Shown here one piece after another: positions 33,342 through 41,829 of a DNA stretch of 64,000 nt (the first letter of the stretch is position 1; every line of letters begins with the position of its first letter). Source of the stretch: an uncultured Oscillospiraceae bacterium (GTDB lineage: Bacteria; Bacillota; Clostridia; Oscillospirales; Oscillospiraceae). Location of the stretch: NCBI GenBank assembly GCA_904419145.1, contig CAJFQQ010000012.1:1-64000 (forward strand), in the 5' to 3' direction. Position numbers and translations under genes: made by a program. Below the pieces are notes generated by a model. The model was not told the DNA's origin, searched no databases, and saw only the letters and a program-made list of their open reading frames with translations.

Positions 33342-34532
33342 TTATTTCCCGCACAGAGCGGCGGTGTCCATGGCGATCATCAGTTCCTCGTTGGTGGGGA
33401 TGACGAAGATCTTCACCTTGCTGTCGGCGGCGGACACATCGGCCTCCTTGCCGCGGACGTTGTTCTTCTCGGCATCCATCTTGATGCCCATGTACTCCAG
33501 ACCGTCGCAGATCTGACGGCGCAGGTCGATGGAGTTCTCGCCGATGCCGGCGGTGAACACGATGGCATCCACGCCGCCCATGACGGTGGTGTAAGCGCCG
33601 ATGAACTTCTTCACCTCATAGATGAACTTGTCCAGGGCCAGCTGAGCCCGCTCGTTACCCTGGGCAGCGGCGGCATCCAGATCACGGAAGTCGGAGGAGA
33701 CACCGGAGATGCCCAGCACGCCGGACTTCTTGTTGAGGATGTTCAGCATCTCCTTGATATCATAGTTGTAGCGGCCCATGAGGTACTCCAGGATGGTGGC
33801 GTCCACATCGCCGGAGCGGGTGCCCATGGGGAAGCCGGCCAAGGGGCCAAGGCCCATGGAGGTGTCCATGACCTTGCCGTCCACAATGGCGGCCAGGGAG
33901 GAGCCGTTGCCCAGGTGGCAGGAGATCACGCGGCTGTGCGCAGGATTGCCCAGCATGTCGATGGCCCGGGCGGACACATAGCGGTGGGAGGTGCCGTGGA
34001 AGCCGTAGCGGCGGACATCGTCCTTCTCATAGTACTCATAGGGAATGGCGTAGATGTAGGCCTTGGGGGGCATGGTCATGTGGAAGGCGGTATCAAACAC
34101 GGCCACCTGGGGGGTGCTGGGCATGATCTTCTGGCAGGCCTCGATACCCATGAGGTTGGCGGGGTTGTGGAGGGGGCCCAGGGGGATGCACTTCTTGATG
34201 GCCTCGATGCAGGCGTCGTCAATGATGCAGCTCTCGGTGAAAGCGGCGCCGCCATGGAGGACGCGGTGGCCCACTGCGGCGATCTCATCGGTGGAGGCGA
34301 TGACGCCCTTCTCCGGGTCTACCAGGATGTCCAGCACGGACTGGATGGCTTCATTGTGGGTGGGCATGGGGATCTCGCGGACCACGTCCTCCCGGCCGGG
34401 GACCTTGTGGGTCAGGCGGCCGTCGATGCCGATGCGCTCGCACAGGCCCTTGGCAAATACCTCGCCGCCCTCAGACTCCATAAACTGGTACTTGAGGGAG
34501 GAACTGCCGGCGTTGATAACCAGAATCTTCAT
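33342..34532 (-). CDS. ackA: Acetate kinase
   Basis: Interconverts acetyl phosphate + ADP and acetate + ATP, the substrate-level phosphorylation step of acetogenic fermentation. The 396 residues show the ASKHA phosphate-binding start LVINAGSSSLKYQF, VGHRVLHGG (active-site Arg), AVFDTAFH and RYGFHGTSHRYVS, plus FTAGIGENS. AAGGAG precedes the ATG. pta is not adjacent, so phosphotransacetylase must lie elsewhere. It has its own promoter and terminator. Confidence 0.97.
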   Translation of the reverse strand: MKILVINAGSSSLKYQFMESEGGEVFAKGLCERIGIDGRLTHKVPGREDVVREIPMPTHNEAIQSVLDILVDPEKGVIASTDEIAAVGHRVLHGGAAFTESCIIDDACIEAIKKCIPLGPLHNPANLMGIEACQKIMPSTPQVAVFDTAFHMTMPPKAYIYAIPYEYYEKDDVRRYGFHGTSHRYVSARAIDMLGNPAHSRVISCHLGNGSSLAAIVDGKVMDTSMGLGPLAGFPMGTRSGDVDATILEYLMGRYNYDIKEMLNILNKKSGVLGISGVSSDFRDLDAAAAQGNERAQLALDKFIYEVKKFIGAYTTVMGGVDAIVFTAGIGENSIDLRRQICDGLEYMGIKMDAEKNNVRGKEADVSAADSKVKIFVIPTNEELMIAMDTAALCGK

Positions 34533-34635
34533 GGGTACAATTCTCCTTGTCCTAAATTGTTATTGTTTTGTCATTTTTGTTTCTGCTCTGTGACTTGCAT
34601 TTTTTCACAGGAGCAGTTAGAATACATGCAGAACT

Positions 34636-34664
34636 ATTGTAATGCGTACAAGACAAAAAAGCAA
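34636..34664 (-). promoter_or_regulatory. Promoter of ackA
   Basis: Minus strand TTGCTT (34664-34659), 17-bp spacer, TACAAT (34641-34636), about 105 bases before the start codon. Confidence 0.65.
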
Positions 34665-34882
34665 GTTTTTGTTGGGTTCTTCGGAGAGAAATTCTTGAAA
34701 TTTCCCCTCTTGCCGGATAAATAGTTGAATACGGAGTCCGTTTTGCATGCAGCGGGGCGGACCTGAGGAGCGGTTTGGCGCCCCGTTGCGGCCCAAACGG
34801 CTCTTATTGTAGACCATTTTTCCCGGAGATACAACCCTCTTTTCAAAAATTTACCTCCCTTGAACGGGAAAAGGAGGAAGCC

Positions 34883-36070
34883 TTGGCCGTCATCGGGATC
34901 ATCGCGGAGTACAACCCCTTTCATCTGGGCCACGCCTACCAGCTGGCCCAGGCCCGCCGCATTTTGGGCGCGGACAGCCCGGTGGTGGCGGTGATGAGCG
35001 GGAACTTCGTGCAGCGGGGGGAGGCCGCCCTGCTCCACAAGCACGCCAGGGCGGAAGTTGCTGTCCGCTGCGGGGCGGACCTGGTGCTGGAGCTGCCCAC
35101 AGCCTGGGCGGCCGCCACGGCGGAGGTGTTTGCCCGGGGCGGCGTATCCCTGCTGGCGGCCACGGGGGTGGTGACCCATCTGTGCTTTGGCAGCGAGTGC
35201 GGGGAGCTGTCCCAGCTGGAGCATCTGGCGGACTGTCTGGATGGACAGTCCTACCAGGCGGAGCTACGCCGTTTCCTTGGCGCGGGGATGACCTTCGCCG
35301 CCGCGCGGCAGGCCGCGGCGCGGGAGCTGTCAGGTGCTGCGGCGGACGGCCTCTCCCAGCCTAACAACAATTTGGCGGTGGAATACCTGCGGGCGATCCG
35401 TGCCCTGGGGGCGGACCTGATGCCGGTGACGGTCCGGCGGGTGGGGGCCCCCCATGACAGCGACGAGACGGAGGGCTTCGCCTCTGCCTCCGCCATCCGC
35501 CGGCGCGTCCTGACGGGGGCACCGTGGGAGCATCTGGTGCCGGCGGAGAGCGCCGCCGTCCTCCGGCGGGAGATGGATGCCGGACATGCCCCGGTATCCC
35601 AGGCTGCCTGCGAGCGGATGATCCTCTCCCGGCTTCGGGCCATGGGGGAGGAGGATTTCTATGCCTATGACGGCGGGAATGAGGGGCTTTACCACCGCTT
35701 TTATGAGGCGGTGCGGCGTTCTTCCACGCTGGAGGAGCTGCTGGACCGGGCAAAGACCAAGCGGTATCCCCGTGCCCGTCTGCGGCGGATGGCCCTGGCA
35801 GCCTGGCTGGGGTTGGAGAAGCCGGAAGAGACACCCCCTTGTCTGCGGGTGCTGGCGGCCAACGGACGTGGCTGCTGCCTGCTGAAAGAGATGAAACAGC
35901 GGGCCCTTCTGCCGGTCCTCACCAAGCCCGGGTACGTCCGGGCGCTGGGGGAGGCGGTGGAGCAGAGCCTTGCAGCGGAGAGCCGCTGTACCGATCAATA
36001 TACTCTGGCCTGGCCGGTGCCGGGCCCTCCGGGATGGGAGTACACCTCCGGTCCCGTGATCCTGCCCTGA
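34883..36070 (+). CDS. tmcAL: tRNA(Met) cytidine acetate ligase TmcAL
   Basis: Nucleotidyltransferase-fold enzyme that acetylates the wobble cytidine of elongator tRNA-Met using acetate and ATP. The start region IGIIAEYNPFHLGHAYQL contains the HxGH motif (His14, His17), followed by VVAVMSGNFVQRGEAAL and FGSECG. The TTG at 34883 is chosen because GGAGG lies six bases upstream and family members begin just before IGIIAEYNPFH; an upstream ATG would add 36 non-conserved residues. It is divergent from ackA, so acetate-forming and acetate-using genes are neighbours, which may be coincidence. The C-terminal domain appears intact. Confidence 0.9.
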   Translation: MAVIGIIAEYNPFHLGHAYQLAQARRILGADSPVVAVMSGNFVQRGEAALLHKHARAEVAVRCGADLVLELPTAWAAATAEVFARGGVSLLAATGVVTHLCFGSECGELSQLEHLADCLDGQSYQAELRRFLGAGMTFAAARQAAARELSGAAADGLSQPNNNLAVEYLRAIRALGADLMPVTVRRVGAPHDSDETEGFASASAIRRRVLTGAPWEHLVPAESAAVLRREMDAGHAPVSQAACERMILSRLRAMGEEDFYAYDGGNEGLYHRFYEAVRRSSTLEELLDRAKTKRYPRARLRRMALAAWLGLEKPEETPPCLRVLAANGRGCCLLKEMKQRALLPVLTKPGYVRALGEAVEQSLAAESRCTDQYTLAWPVPGPPGWEYTSGPVILP

Positions 36071-36120
36071 GCGCAGTCTTGCAAACAGAATGGGGCGGGG
36101 ATTGGAAAGGAGCCAATGCT

Positions 36121-36972
36121 ATGAATATCAAAAAAATCATCAGTTTGATGCTCTGCGCTGGGATATGCTTTGCGCTGATCTCCTGTGCCAATGAGGAGTT
36201 GCCGGCGGAGGAGATTCAGCCGCCGGAGGAAGAGACGGGCCCGGCCTATTGGTTTGAGACAACAGAGACCTCTGATAAATACTCTGATGATGAAGGGCAT
36301 CTGCTTGCTTCCTACGACTACCAGATTATAGTGATGAAGACTGCGGAGCAGGCGGATGAGGCAGTGCTTGCGATGGCGGAACATTTTAACGCCGGCATGC
36401 TGGAAGTCCTGAACAGTCAGCTGGAGACCGGAGAGGAACTGGGGCAGTGGGCCTCGTTTGATGAACGGCTCTCCTCCAGTCTGGGGGAGGGCGACTACTA
36501 CTACACAGATGAATTGACAGCCGAAGGAACACAAGCTGGGGATATTTACTCGGTGTGTTTCAACAATTACAGCTATATGGGCGGGGCGCATCCCGGCCAG
36601 ACCTATTTCAGCCGGATTTTTGACCTGAGCCGGGGGGAGTATATTGATCCCCTGGAGGTAGCCGACGACCCGGAGCTGTTCCGTGCCACGGTCACGGATC
36701 TGCTGCTGGATCAGATTCAGCACCTGGATCCGGAGATCCTGTCGGGGTATTCCGACGGCTACGAGAGCACGGTGGCCCAGTGGAACAGCCGCTCCGTCTG
36801 CTTTGGAGAAGATCGCATGACGGTGATTTTCTCCGAGTATGAGTTGGGGCCCTACGCGCTGGGGACACAGATCTTCGAGATTCAATACGATGAGCTGACG
36901 GAGGCATTGGGACAGGGCGGCCAGGTAAAGCTGGGGCTGGCGCAGCCGGACAGTACAGCGGATAATCAATAA
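36121..36972 (+). CDS. DUF3298-type secreted lipoprotein
   Basis: 283 residues. A lipoprotein signal peptide ends LISC (Cys22), then an acidic linker, then a domain of the DUF4163/DUF3298 kind known from RsiV-like anti-sigma factors and other secreted proteins; the hallmark NNYSYMGGAHP spans about 149-158. There is no transmembrane anti-sigma part, so it is probably a stand-alone surface lipoprotein. AAAGGAG precedes the ATG. Its role is unknown. Confidence 0.82.
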   Translation: MNIKKIISLMLCAGICFALISCANEELPAEEIQPPEEETGPAYWFETTETSDKYSDDEGHLLASYDYQIIVMKTAEQADEAVLAMAEHFNAGMLEVLNSQLETGEELGQWASFDERLSSSLGEGDYYYTDELTAEGTQAGDIYSVCFNNYSYMGGAHPGQTYFSRIFDLSRGEYIDPLEVADDPELFRATVTDLLLDQIQHLDPEILSGYSDGYESTVAQWNSRSVCFGEDRMTVIFSEYELGPYALGTQIFEIQYDELTEALGQGGQVKLGLAQPDSTADNQ

Positions 36973-37048
36973 ATGGTGGATCCATATTGGGGAGAGGGAG
37001 AGCGATGGCTACCCTCTCCTCTTTTACATAAATTTTTCTTTCCGGGTA

Positions 37049-37077
37049 TTGACAAATGAGTTAGCGTATGCTAATAT
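37049..37077 (+). promoter_or_regulatory. Promoter of the feo operon
   Basis: TTGACA at 37049-37054, 17-bp spacer, TAATAT at 37072-37077. The dyad TTAGC-N4-GCTAA (37061-37074) overlaps the spacer and -10. Confidence 0.8.
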
Positions 37078-37084
37078 ATGCGCG

Positions 37085-37102
37085 AGTTAGAAAAAGCTAA
37101 CT
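37085..37102 (+). promoter_or_regulatory. AGTTAG-N6-CTAACT operator at the feo promoter
   Basis: Perfect 6+6 dyad covering the expected transcription start. Position and TTAG/CTAA half-sites fit a DtxR/MntR-family iron-dependent repressor; the identity of the regulator is inferred. Confidence 0.65.
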
Positions 37103-37146
37103 AAAGGACAGACAGGGATATCCTGCCAGTGGTTGGAGGAAGTATG

Positions 37147-37356
37147 ATGCCATTAACATTAACCCACGCTGGTGAACAGGTATATATTAAGCAGGTGGGA
37201 GGCCGTACAGAGACCCGGCAGTTTCTGGAAAAGCTGGGATTTGTTGTCGGAGAGATGGTGACAGTGATCAGCGAGATTGAAGGGAACGTGATCGTCCAGG
37301 TCAAGGATTCCCGGGTAGCCATCAGCAAAGAGATGGCCTGTAAGATCATGGTATGA
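37147..37356 (+). CDS. feoA: FeoA domain protein (first copy)
   Basis: 69-residue SH3-like FeoA protein (LTLTHAGEQVYIKQVGG...FLEKLGFVVGEMVTVISEIEGNVIVQVKDSRVAISKEMACKIMV). FeoA assists FeoB in ferrous iron uptake. Two adjacent ATGs exist (37144 and 37147); GGAGG at 37135-37139 is better spaced for 37147. It is followed by a second feoA and feoB, the usual clostridial order. Confidence 0.92.
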   Translation: MPLTLTHAGEQVYIKQVGGRTETRQFLEKLGFVVGEMVTVISEIEGNVIVQVKDSRVAISKEMACKIMV

Positions 37357-37470
37357 ACGGGCGGCAGCCCAGCCATGCGAATTGGTATACCGCAGGGGCG
37401 GACGTGCGCCTGTGATATAAAACCCTGCTGTTCCCGGGGAATAGTGGGAGACGGAAGGAAGGAGAAACAG

Positions 37471-37692
37471 ATGAAGACCCTGAAAGAAGTGAAGGTCGGA
37501 GAAACCGTGGTGGTAAACAAGCTCCATGGCGAGGGCGCTGTGCGCCGGCGCATCATGGATATGGGCATTACCAAGGGGACACAGATCTTCGTGCGGAAGG
37601 TTGCACCTCTGGGAGATCCCATTGAAGTAAACATCCGCGGTTATGAGCTGAGCCTGCGCAAGGCTGACGCTGAGATGATCGAAGTCAGCTGA
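37471..37692 (+). CDS. feoA: FeoA domain protein (second copy)
   Basis: 73-residue FeoA homologue, distinct from the first (MKTLKEVKVGETVVVNKLHGEGAVRRRIMDMGITKGTQIFVRKVAPLGDPIEVNIRGYELSLRKADAEMIEV) and closer to the classical FeoA with its R-x-x-M-D-M-G motif. AAGGAAGGAG precedes the ATG at 37471. Confidence 0.94.
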   Translation: MKTLKEVKVGETVVVNKLHGEGAVRRRIMDMGITKGTQIFVRKVAPLGDPIEVNIRGYELSLRKADAEMIEVS

Positions 37693-37748
37693 GCAGCTGC
37701 AGAACCGCGGCAGTCTGGGCGGGGAACCGCCCGTTTCTTTGAAGATGG

Positions 37749-37765
37749 AGTTAGGAAGAACTAAC
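37749..37765 (+). promoter_or_regulatory. Second AGTTAG-N6-CTAAC dyad before feoB
   Basis: AGTTAG at 37749-37754 and CTAAC at 37761-37765, same half-sites and spacing as the promoter operator. It sits in the 109-bp feoA2-feoB gap, after a small hairpin. An internal, iron-controlled promoter or roadblock is possible. Confidence 0.55.
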
Positions 37766-37801
37766 GCTTGAGGGAACTTTTGGAAGGAAGGGAAATCAAT
37801 C

Positions 37802-39985
37802 ATGCCGATAACGATAGCGTTGGCGGGCAACCCCAACTGCGGTAAGACAACACTCTTTAACGCGCTGACTGGGTCGGCGCAATTCGTGGGCAACTGGCCC
37901 GGCGTGACGGTGGAGAAGAAGGAGGGGCGCCTGAAGGGGCACAAGGACGTGTCCATCATGGACCTGCCCGGAATCTACTCCCTGTCCCCCTACACGCTGG
38001 AGGAAGTGGTAGCCCGGAACTATCTGGTGAATGACCGCCCCGATGTGATTTTGAACATTGTGGATGGCACCAACCTGGAGCGGAACCTCTACTTAACCAC
38101 CCAGCTCACCGAGCTGGGCATCCCCGTGGTGGTGGCCATCAACATGATGGACGTGGTGAACAAGAGCGGCGACAGGATCAACACCGCGCAGCTGGCCAAA
38201 GAGCTGGGCTGCGAGGTGGTGGAGATCTCCGCCCTGAAAGGCACCGGCGTCATGGACGCGGCGGAGAAGTGCATCGCCGTGGCTGGCAGTGGGAAAAAGA
38301 CCATCCCCATGCACACATTCTCCGGCTCTGTGGAGCACGCCCTGGCCCACATCGAGGAGTATCTCCTCCACAGTGTGCCCGAGGAGCAGCAGCGCTGGTA
38401 CGCCATCAAGATCTTCGAGCGGGACGACAAGGTGATTGAGCAACTCCAAATCAACAAGGCGGACCTGGAGCACGTGGAGCAGGACATCAAGGCCTGCGAG
38501 GACGAGATGGACGACAACGCCGAGTCCATCATCACCAGCGAGCGCTACAGCTGGATTGCCTCTATTATTGGCGGCTGTTACAAAAAGAAAAACAGGGGCG
38601 GCCTGACCGTCTCCGATAAAATTGACAAGATTGTCACCAACCGCATCCTGGCCTTACCCATCTTTGTGGCGGTCATGGCCCTGGTGTATGCCATCTCCAT
38701 GGGCAGCTGGACCGTCTCCATTGGCACCGCCGCCACCGACTGGGCCAACGACGTGCTCTTCGGCGAGTGGGTGCCGGGGCTCTTTGACACGATCCTGGGC
38801 GCCCTGGGCGTGGCCGAGGGCAGCTGGATCTACGGACTCATCCAGGATGGTATTGTAGCCGGTGTGGGCGCGGTGCTGGGCTTTGTGCCCCAGATGCTGG
38901 TGCTGTTCCTCCTGCTGTGCATCCTGGAGGACATCGGCTACATGGCCCGGATCGCCTTTATCATGGACCGGATTTTCCGGCGCTTCGGCCTCTCCGGCAA
39001 GTCCTTTATCCCCATGCTGGTGGCCACCGGCTGCGGCGTGCCCGGCATCATGGCCTCCCGGACCATTGAGCAGGACCGCGACCGGAAAATGACGATTATG
39101 ACCACCGGCTTTATCCCCTGTGGCGCCAAGATGCCCATTGTGGGCCTCATTGCCGGCGCCATCTTCGGCGACGCCTGGTGGGTAGCCACCTCCGCCTACT
39201 TCATCGGCGTGGCGGCGGTGATCATCTCCGGTATCATCCTCAAGAAATTCAAGGCATTTGCCGGCGAGCCCGCCCCCTTCGTGATGGAGCTGCCCGCCTA
39301 CCATATCCCCTCCCTGGGCAACGTGCTGCGGGGCACCTGGGAGCGGGGCTGGTCCTTCATCAAGCGGGCCGGCACCGTGATCCTGCTCTCCACCATCGTC
39401 CTCTGGTTCCTCCAGGGCTACGGCGTGGTGGACGGCACGCTCCAGGCGGTGGAGGACAACAACACCTCCCTGCTGGCGGCCATCGGCAATGCCATCGCCT
39501 GGATCTTCTATCCCCTGGGCTGGATCGGCGACTGGGCCTGGAAGGCCGCTGTGGCCACCATCACCGGACTCATCGCCAAGGAGGAGGTTGTCTCCACCTT
39601 CGGAGTGCTCTACCAGTATGTTGGGGAAGAACTGGGGGACAACGGCGAAGCCATCTGGGCCCTGGTGGGTGCGGATTTCGGCGCCATGAGCGGCTACAGC
39701 TTCCTGATTTTCAACCTGCTGTGCGCCCCCTGCTTCGCGGCCATGGGCGCCATCAAGCGGGAGATGAACAACCCCAAGTGGACCCTGGGCGCTATCGGCT
39801 ACATGTGCGGTTTTGCCTATGTGATCTCCATGATTGTCTTCCAGATTGGCGGCCTCTTCACCGGCGAGGCGGTGTTCAGCGTCTGGACCGTGGTGGCCGT
39901 TGCCTTCCTGGCGGGCCTGCTGTACCTGCTCTTCCGTCCCTATAAGGAGAGCAAGACCCTCAGCGACCGTCTGGTCCGCGCCTGA
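37802..39985 (+). CDS. feoB: Ferrous iron transporter FeoB
   Basis: Main Fe(II) importer, 727 residues. The cytoplasmic G domain shows G1 GNPNCGKTT (9-17), G3 DLPG and G4 NMMD, then a GDI helical region, then two Gate/nucleoside-recognition transmembrane halves (for example MLVLFLLLCILEDIGYMARIAFIMDR and GCGVPGIMASRTIEQDRDRKMTI). Length and order are normal. GGAAGGGAA precedes the ATG. It is the core of the feoA-feoA-feoB-Cys-rich-protein operon. Confidence 0.97.
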   Translation: MPITIALAGNPNCGKTTLFNALTGSAQFVGNWPGVTVEKKEGRLKGHKDVSIMDLPGIYSLSPYTLEEVVARNYLVNDRPDVILNIVDGTNLERNLYLTTQLTELGIPVVVAINMMDVVNKSGDRINTAQLAKELGCEVVEISALKGTGVMDAAEKCIAVAGSGKKTIPMHTFSGSVEHALAHIEEYLLHSVPEEQQRWYAIKIFERDDKVIEQLQINKADLEHVEQDIKACEDEMDDNAESIITSERYSWIASIIGGCYKKKNRGGLTVSDKIDKIVTNRILALPIFVAVMALVYAISMGSWTVSIGTAATDWANDVLFGEWVPGLFDTILGALGVAEGSWIYGLIQDGIVAGVGAVLGFVPQMLVLFLLLCILEDIGYMARIAFIMDRIFRRFGLSGKSFIPMLVATGCGVPGIMASRTIEQDRDRKMTIMTTGFIPCGAKMPIVGLIAGAIFGDAWWVATSAYFIGVAAVIISGIILKKFKAFAGEPAPFVMELPAYHIPSLGNVLRGTWERGWSFIKRAGTVILLSTIVLWFLQGYGVVDGTLQAVEDNNTSLLAAIGNAIAWIFYPLGWIGDWAWKAAVATITGLIAKEEVVSTFGVLYQYVGEELGDNGEAIWALVGADFGAMSGYSFLIFNLLCAPCFAAMGAIKREMNNPKWTLGAIGYMCGFAYVISMIVFQIGGLFTGEAVFSVWTVVAVAFLAGLLYLLFRPYKESKTLSDRLVRA

Positions 39986-40018
39986 GATACGCTGCAATAA
40001 AGAATGGGAGTTGATTTT

Positions 40019-40189
40019 GTGCAGTGGCTCATTGAAAACCTTGGATCCATTGTGGTTGTGCTGGTGTTGATCGCCATAGTCAGCGCCATCATCGTCCACA
40101 TGATCAGACAGAAGCGGTCCGGCAAGGGCGGCTGTGGCTGCGGCTGTGACGGCTGCGCCAACAGCGGCTACTGCCACCCGCGGAAGTAG
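40019..40189 (+). CDS. FeoB-associated Cys-rich membrane protein
   Basis: 56 residues: one transmembrane helix (about 10-30) followed by RQKRSGKGGCGCGCDGCANSGYCH, a Cys-rich cytoplasmic tail. This is the small protein family regularly encoded after feoB in Firmicutes and thought to help iron handling. The GTG at 40019 has GGGAG eight bases upstream; an ATG at 40004 lies in front of that site and lacks its own. It was included because it is easily missed. Confidence 0.85.
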   Translation: MQWLIENLGSIVVVLVLIAIVSAIIVHMIRQKRSGKGGCGCGCDGCANSGYCHPRK

Positions 40190-40228
40190 TACATTCTCCT
40201 TTCTCACTTCTCATAGACCACTAGATTG

Positions 40229-40267
40229 TGCGGAAAATCCCCCGGAGCGTTCTCCGGGGGATTTCCG
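40229..40267. terminator. Bidirectional terminator after the feo operon
   Basis: Stem of about 18 bp with a single bulge; the core TCCCCCGGAG/CTCCGGGGGA is the same as in the 27-bp repeats near 30.6 and 30.9 kb but with a different loop (CGTT instead of TTTC). Confidence 0.8.
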
Positions 40268-40284
40268 CATCTTTCGGATGGAGT

Positions 40285-41637
40285 TTAACTGAGGGCGGCC
40301 AGTATCGGGGTGGTCCGCCGCAGGTGGCGGCAGCACAGGAAGTAGGCGGCGATCAGAAAGACGTCCGCCAAGAGCCAGGCTACCGGGGAGGCGAAGCAGG
40401 CGGCCATATAGCCGAGGGCCGGTGTGAGATAGGCCATCGCGCCCCGGCCGATCATCTCCAGGGCCCCGGCCAGGGTGGCGATGGGGGAGAAGCCCATGCC
40501 CTGGATCATGAAGCGCAGGATATTCACCAGGGCCAGAGGCACAGAGAAAGCGGTTACGATCAGCAGGTACTGCCGCACCAGGGGCATCAGGGACATGGCC
40601 TCCGCATCCAGAAAGAGCGCGGCCAGGAAATCCCCGAAGAACCAGACAATACCCAGCGAGAGGATAGAGTAGATTACACCCAGCAGGACGCAGGCCCGGG
40701 TGCCCTGGTGCAGACGATCCCACTTCTGTGCTCCCACATTCTGACCGCCGTAGGTGGCCATAGCGGAGCCCATGGCGTCAAAGGGGCAGGCCAGGAACAG
40801 GTGGACCTTGCTGGCGGCGGTGACGGCGGTGATATAGCTGGTGCCCAGGTGGTTCACCGCCGCCTGGATCAGAATGGAGCCGATGGCGGTAATGGAATAT
40901 TGCAGCCCCATGGGCAGCCCCATGCTGCACAGCACCCGGATGCGCTTCCCGTCCCAGGCCCAGTCCCCTTTTTCCATTTTCAGCACCGGGAAGCCACGGC
41001 ACAGGCGGACGAGGCAGCCGAAGCCGGCCACATACTGGGAAAAGATGGTGGCAAAGGCGGCACCGAACACATCCATATGGAAGGTGACGATGCACACAAT
41101 GTCCAGCACCACGTTCAGAAGGGAGGCGGCCACCAGCCAGATCACCGGGGTCCGGCTGTCCCCCAGGGAGCGGAGGATCCCCGCGCACATGTTATAGAGG
41201 AAGTAGCCGGGCATACCCGCAAAGATGGTGACGATATACAGCCAGGCCCGGTGGTAGATGTCCTGGGGCGTGTCCATCAGTGTCAGGATATTGCCGCACA
41301 GGGCGACAGTAGCCGCGGTGAGCAGCAGCCCAACGATGATGCACAGCCAGAGGCTGCCGGTGACATAGCGGCGCAGCTCCCGGTCGTTGCGGGCGCCGCA
41401 CTGCTGGGCGATGGGGATAGCGAAGCCGCCGCACACGCCGGTGGTGAAGCCCACCACCAGAAAGTTGATGGAGCTGGTGCTGCCCACGGCGGCCAGGGCG
41501 TTCCCGCCCAGGGTCTGGCCCACAATAGCGGTATCCACCACATTATAGAGCTGCTGAAAGAGGAAGCCAAACAGAATAGGGATACCAAAGCTCAGCAGAA
41601 GCCGCATGGGGGATCCCTTCGTCAGATCCTTTGTCAT
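40285..41637 (-). CDS. MATE family efflux transporter
   Basis: 450 residues, about twelve helices, with the DinF/NorM-like segments MRLLLSFGIPILFGFLFQQLYNVVDTAIVGQTLG and MGLPMGLQYSITAIGSILIQAAVN plus VGAQKWDRLHQGTRA. It is clearly a different paralogue from the pump at 13.6 kb. GGAGGG precedes the ATG at 41637; an upstream in-frame ATG would add residues without conservation. Substrate unknown. Confidence 0.93.
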   Translation of the reverse strand: MTKDLTKGSPMRLLLSFGIPILFGFLFQQLYNVVDTAIVGQTLGGNALAAVGSTSSINFLVVGFTTGVCGGFAIPIAQQCGARNDRELRRYVTGSLWLCIIVGLLLTAATVALCGNILTLMDTPQDIYHRAWLYIVTIFAGMPGYFLYNMCAGILRSLGDSRTPVIWLVAASLLNVVLDIVCIVTFHMDVFGAAFATIFSQYVAGFGCLVRLCRGFPVLKMEKGDWAWDGKRIRVLCSMGLPMGLQYSITAIGSILIQAAVNHLGTSYITAVTAASKVHLFLACPFDAMGSAMATYGGQNVGAQKWDRLHQGTRACVLLGVIYSILSLGIVWFFGDFLAALFLDAEAMSLMPLVRQYLLIVTAFSVPLALVNILRFMIQGMGFSPIATLAGALEMIGRGAMAYLTPALGYMAACFASPVAWLLADVFLIAAYFLCCRHLRRTTPILAALS

Positions 41638-41769
41638 GTGTTTTCCCTCCGAAAAAGAAATCGTCCCTATTATAGTGAAACCGCGGAGAATAGCAAGCAA
41701 TAGAATTATAGGAATTCACTAAAAAATGTGGAAAACGATTGTGCAGAATGACCATCCATGTGGGGCGGC

Positions 41770-41798
41770 TTGACAAACCGCAGCGCTGCGGCCATAAT
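41770..41798 (+). promoter_or_regulatory. Promoter of the aldose epimerase gene with palindromic spacer
   Basis: TTGACA (41770-41775), 17-bp spacer, CATAAT (41793-41798). The spacer contains the perfect 14-bp palindrome CCGCAGCGCTGCGG (41778-41791), an obvious candidate operator or hairpin. Confidence 0.65.
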
Positions 41799-41829
41799 GA
41801 CAGGTACCAAGCGAAGGGGGATATCGACA

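Noticed and set aside
34533-34882. Possible small RNA or gene between ackA and tmcAL
   Set aside because: 350 bp holding the ackA promoter and one imperfect hairpin (about 34769-34804); no ribosome binding site with an open frame other than tmcAL itself.
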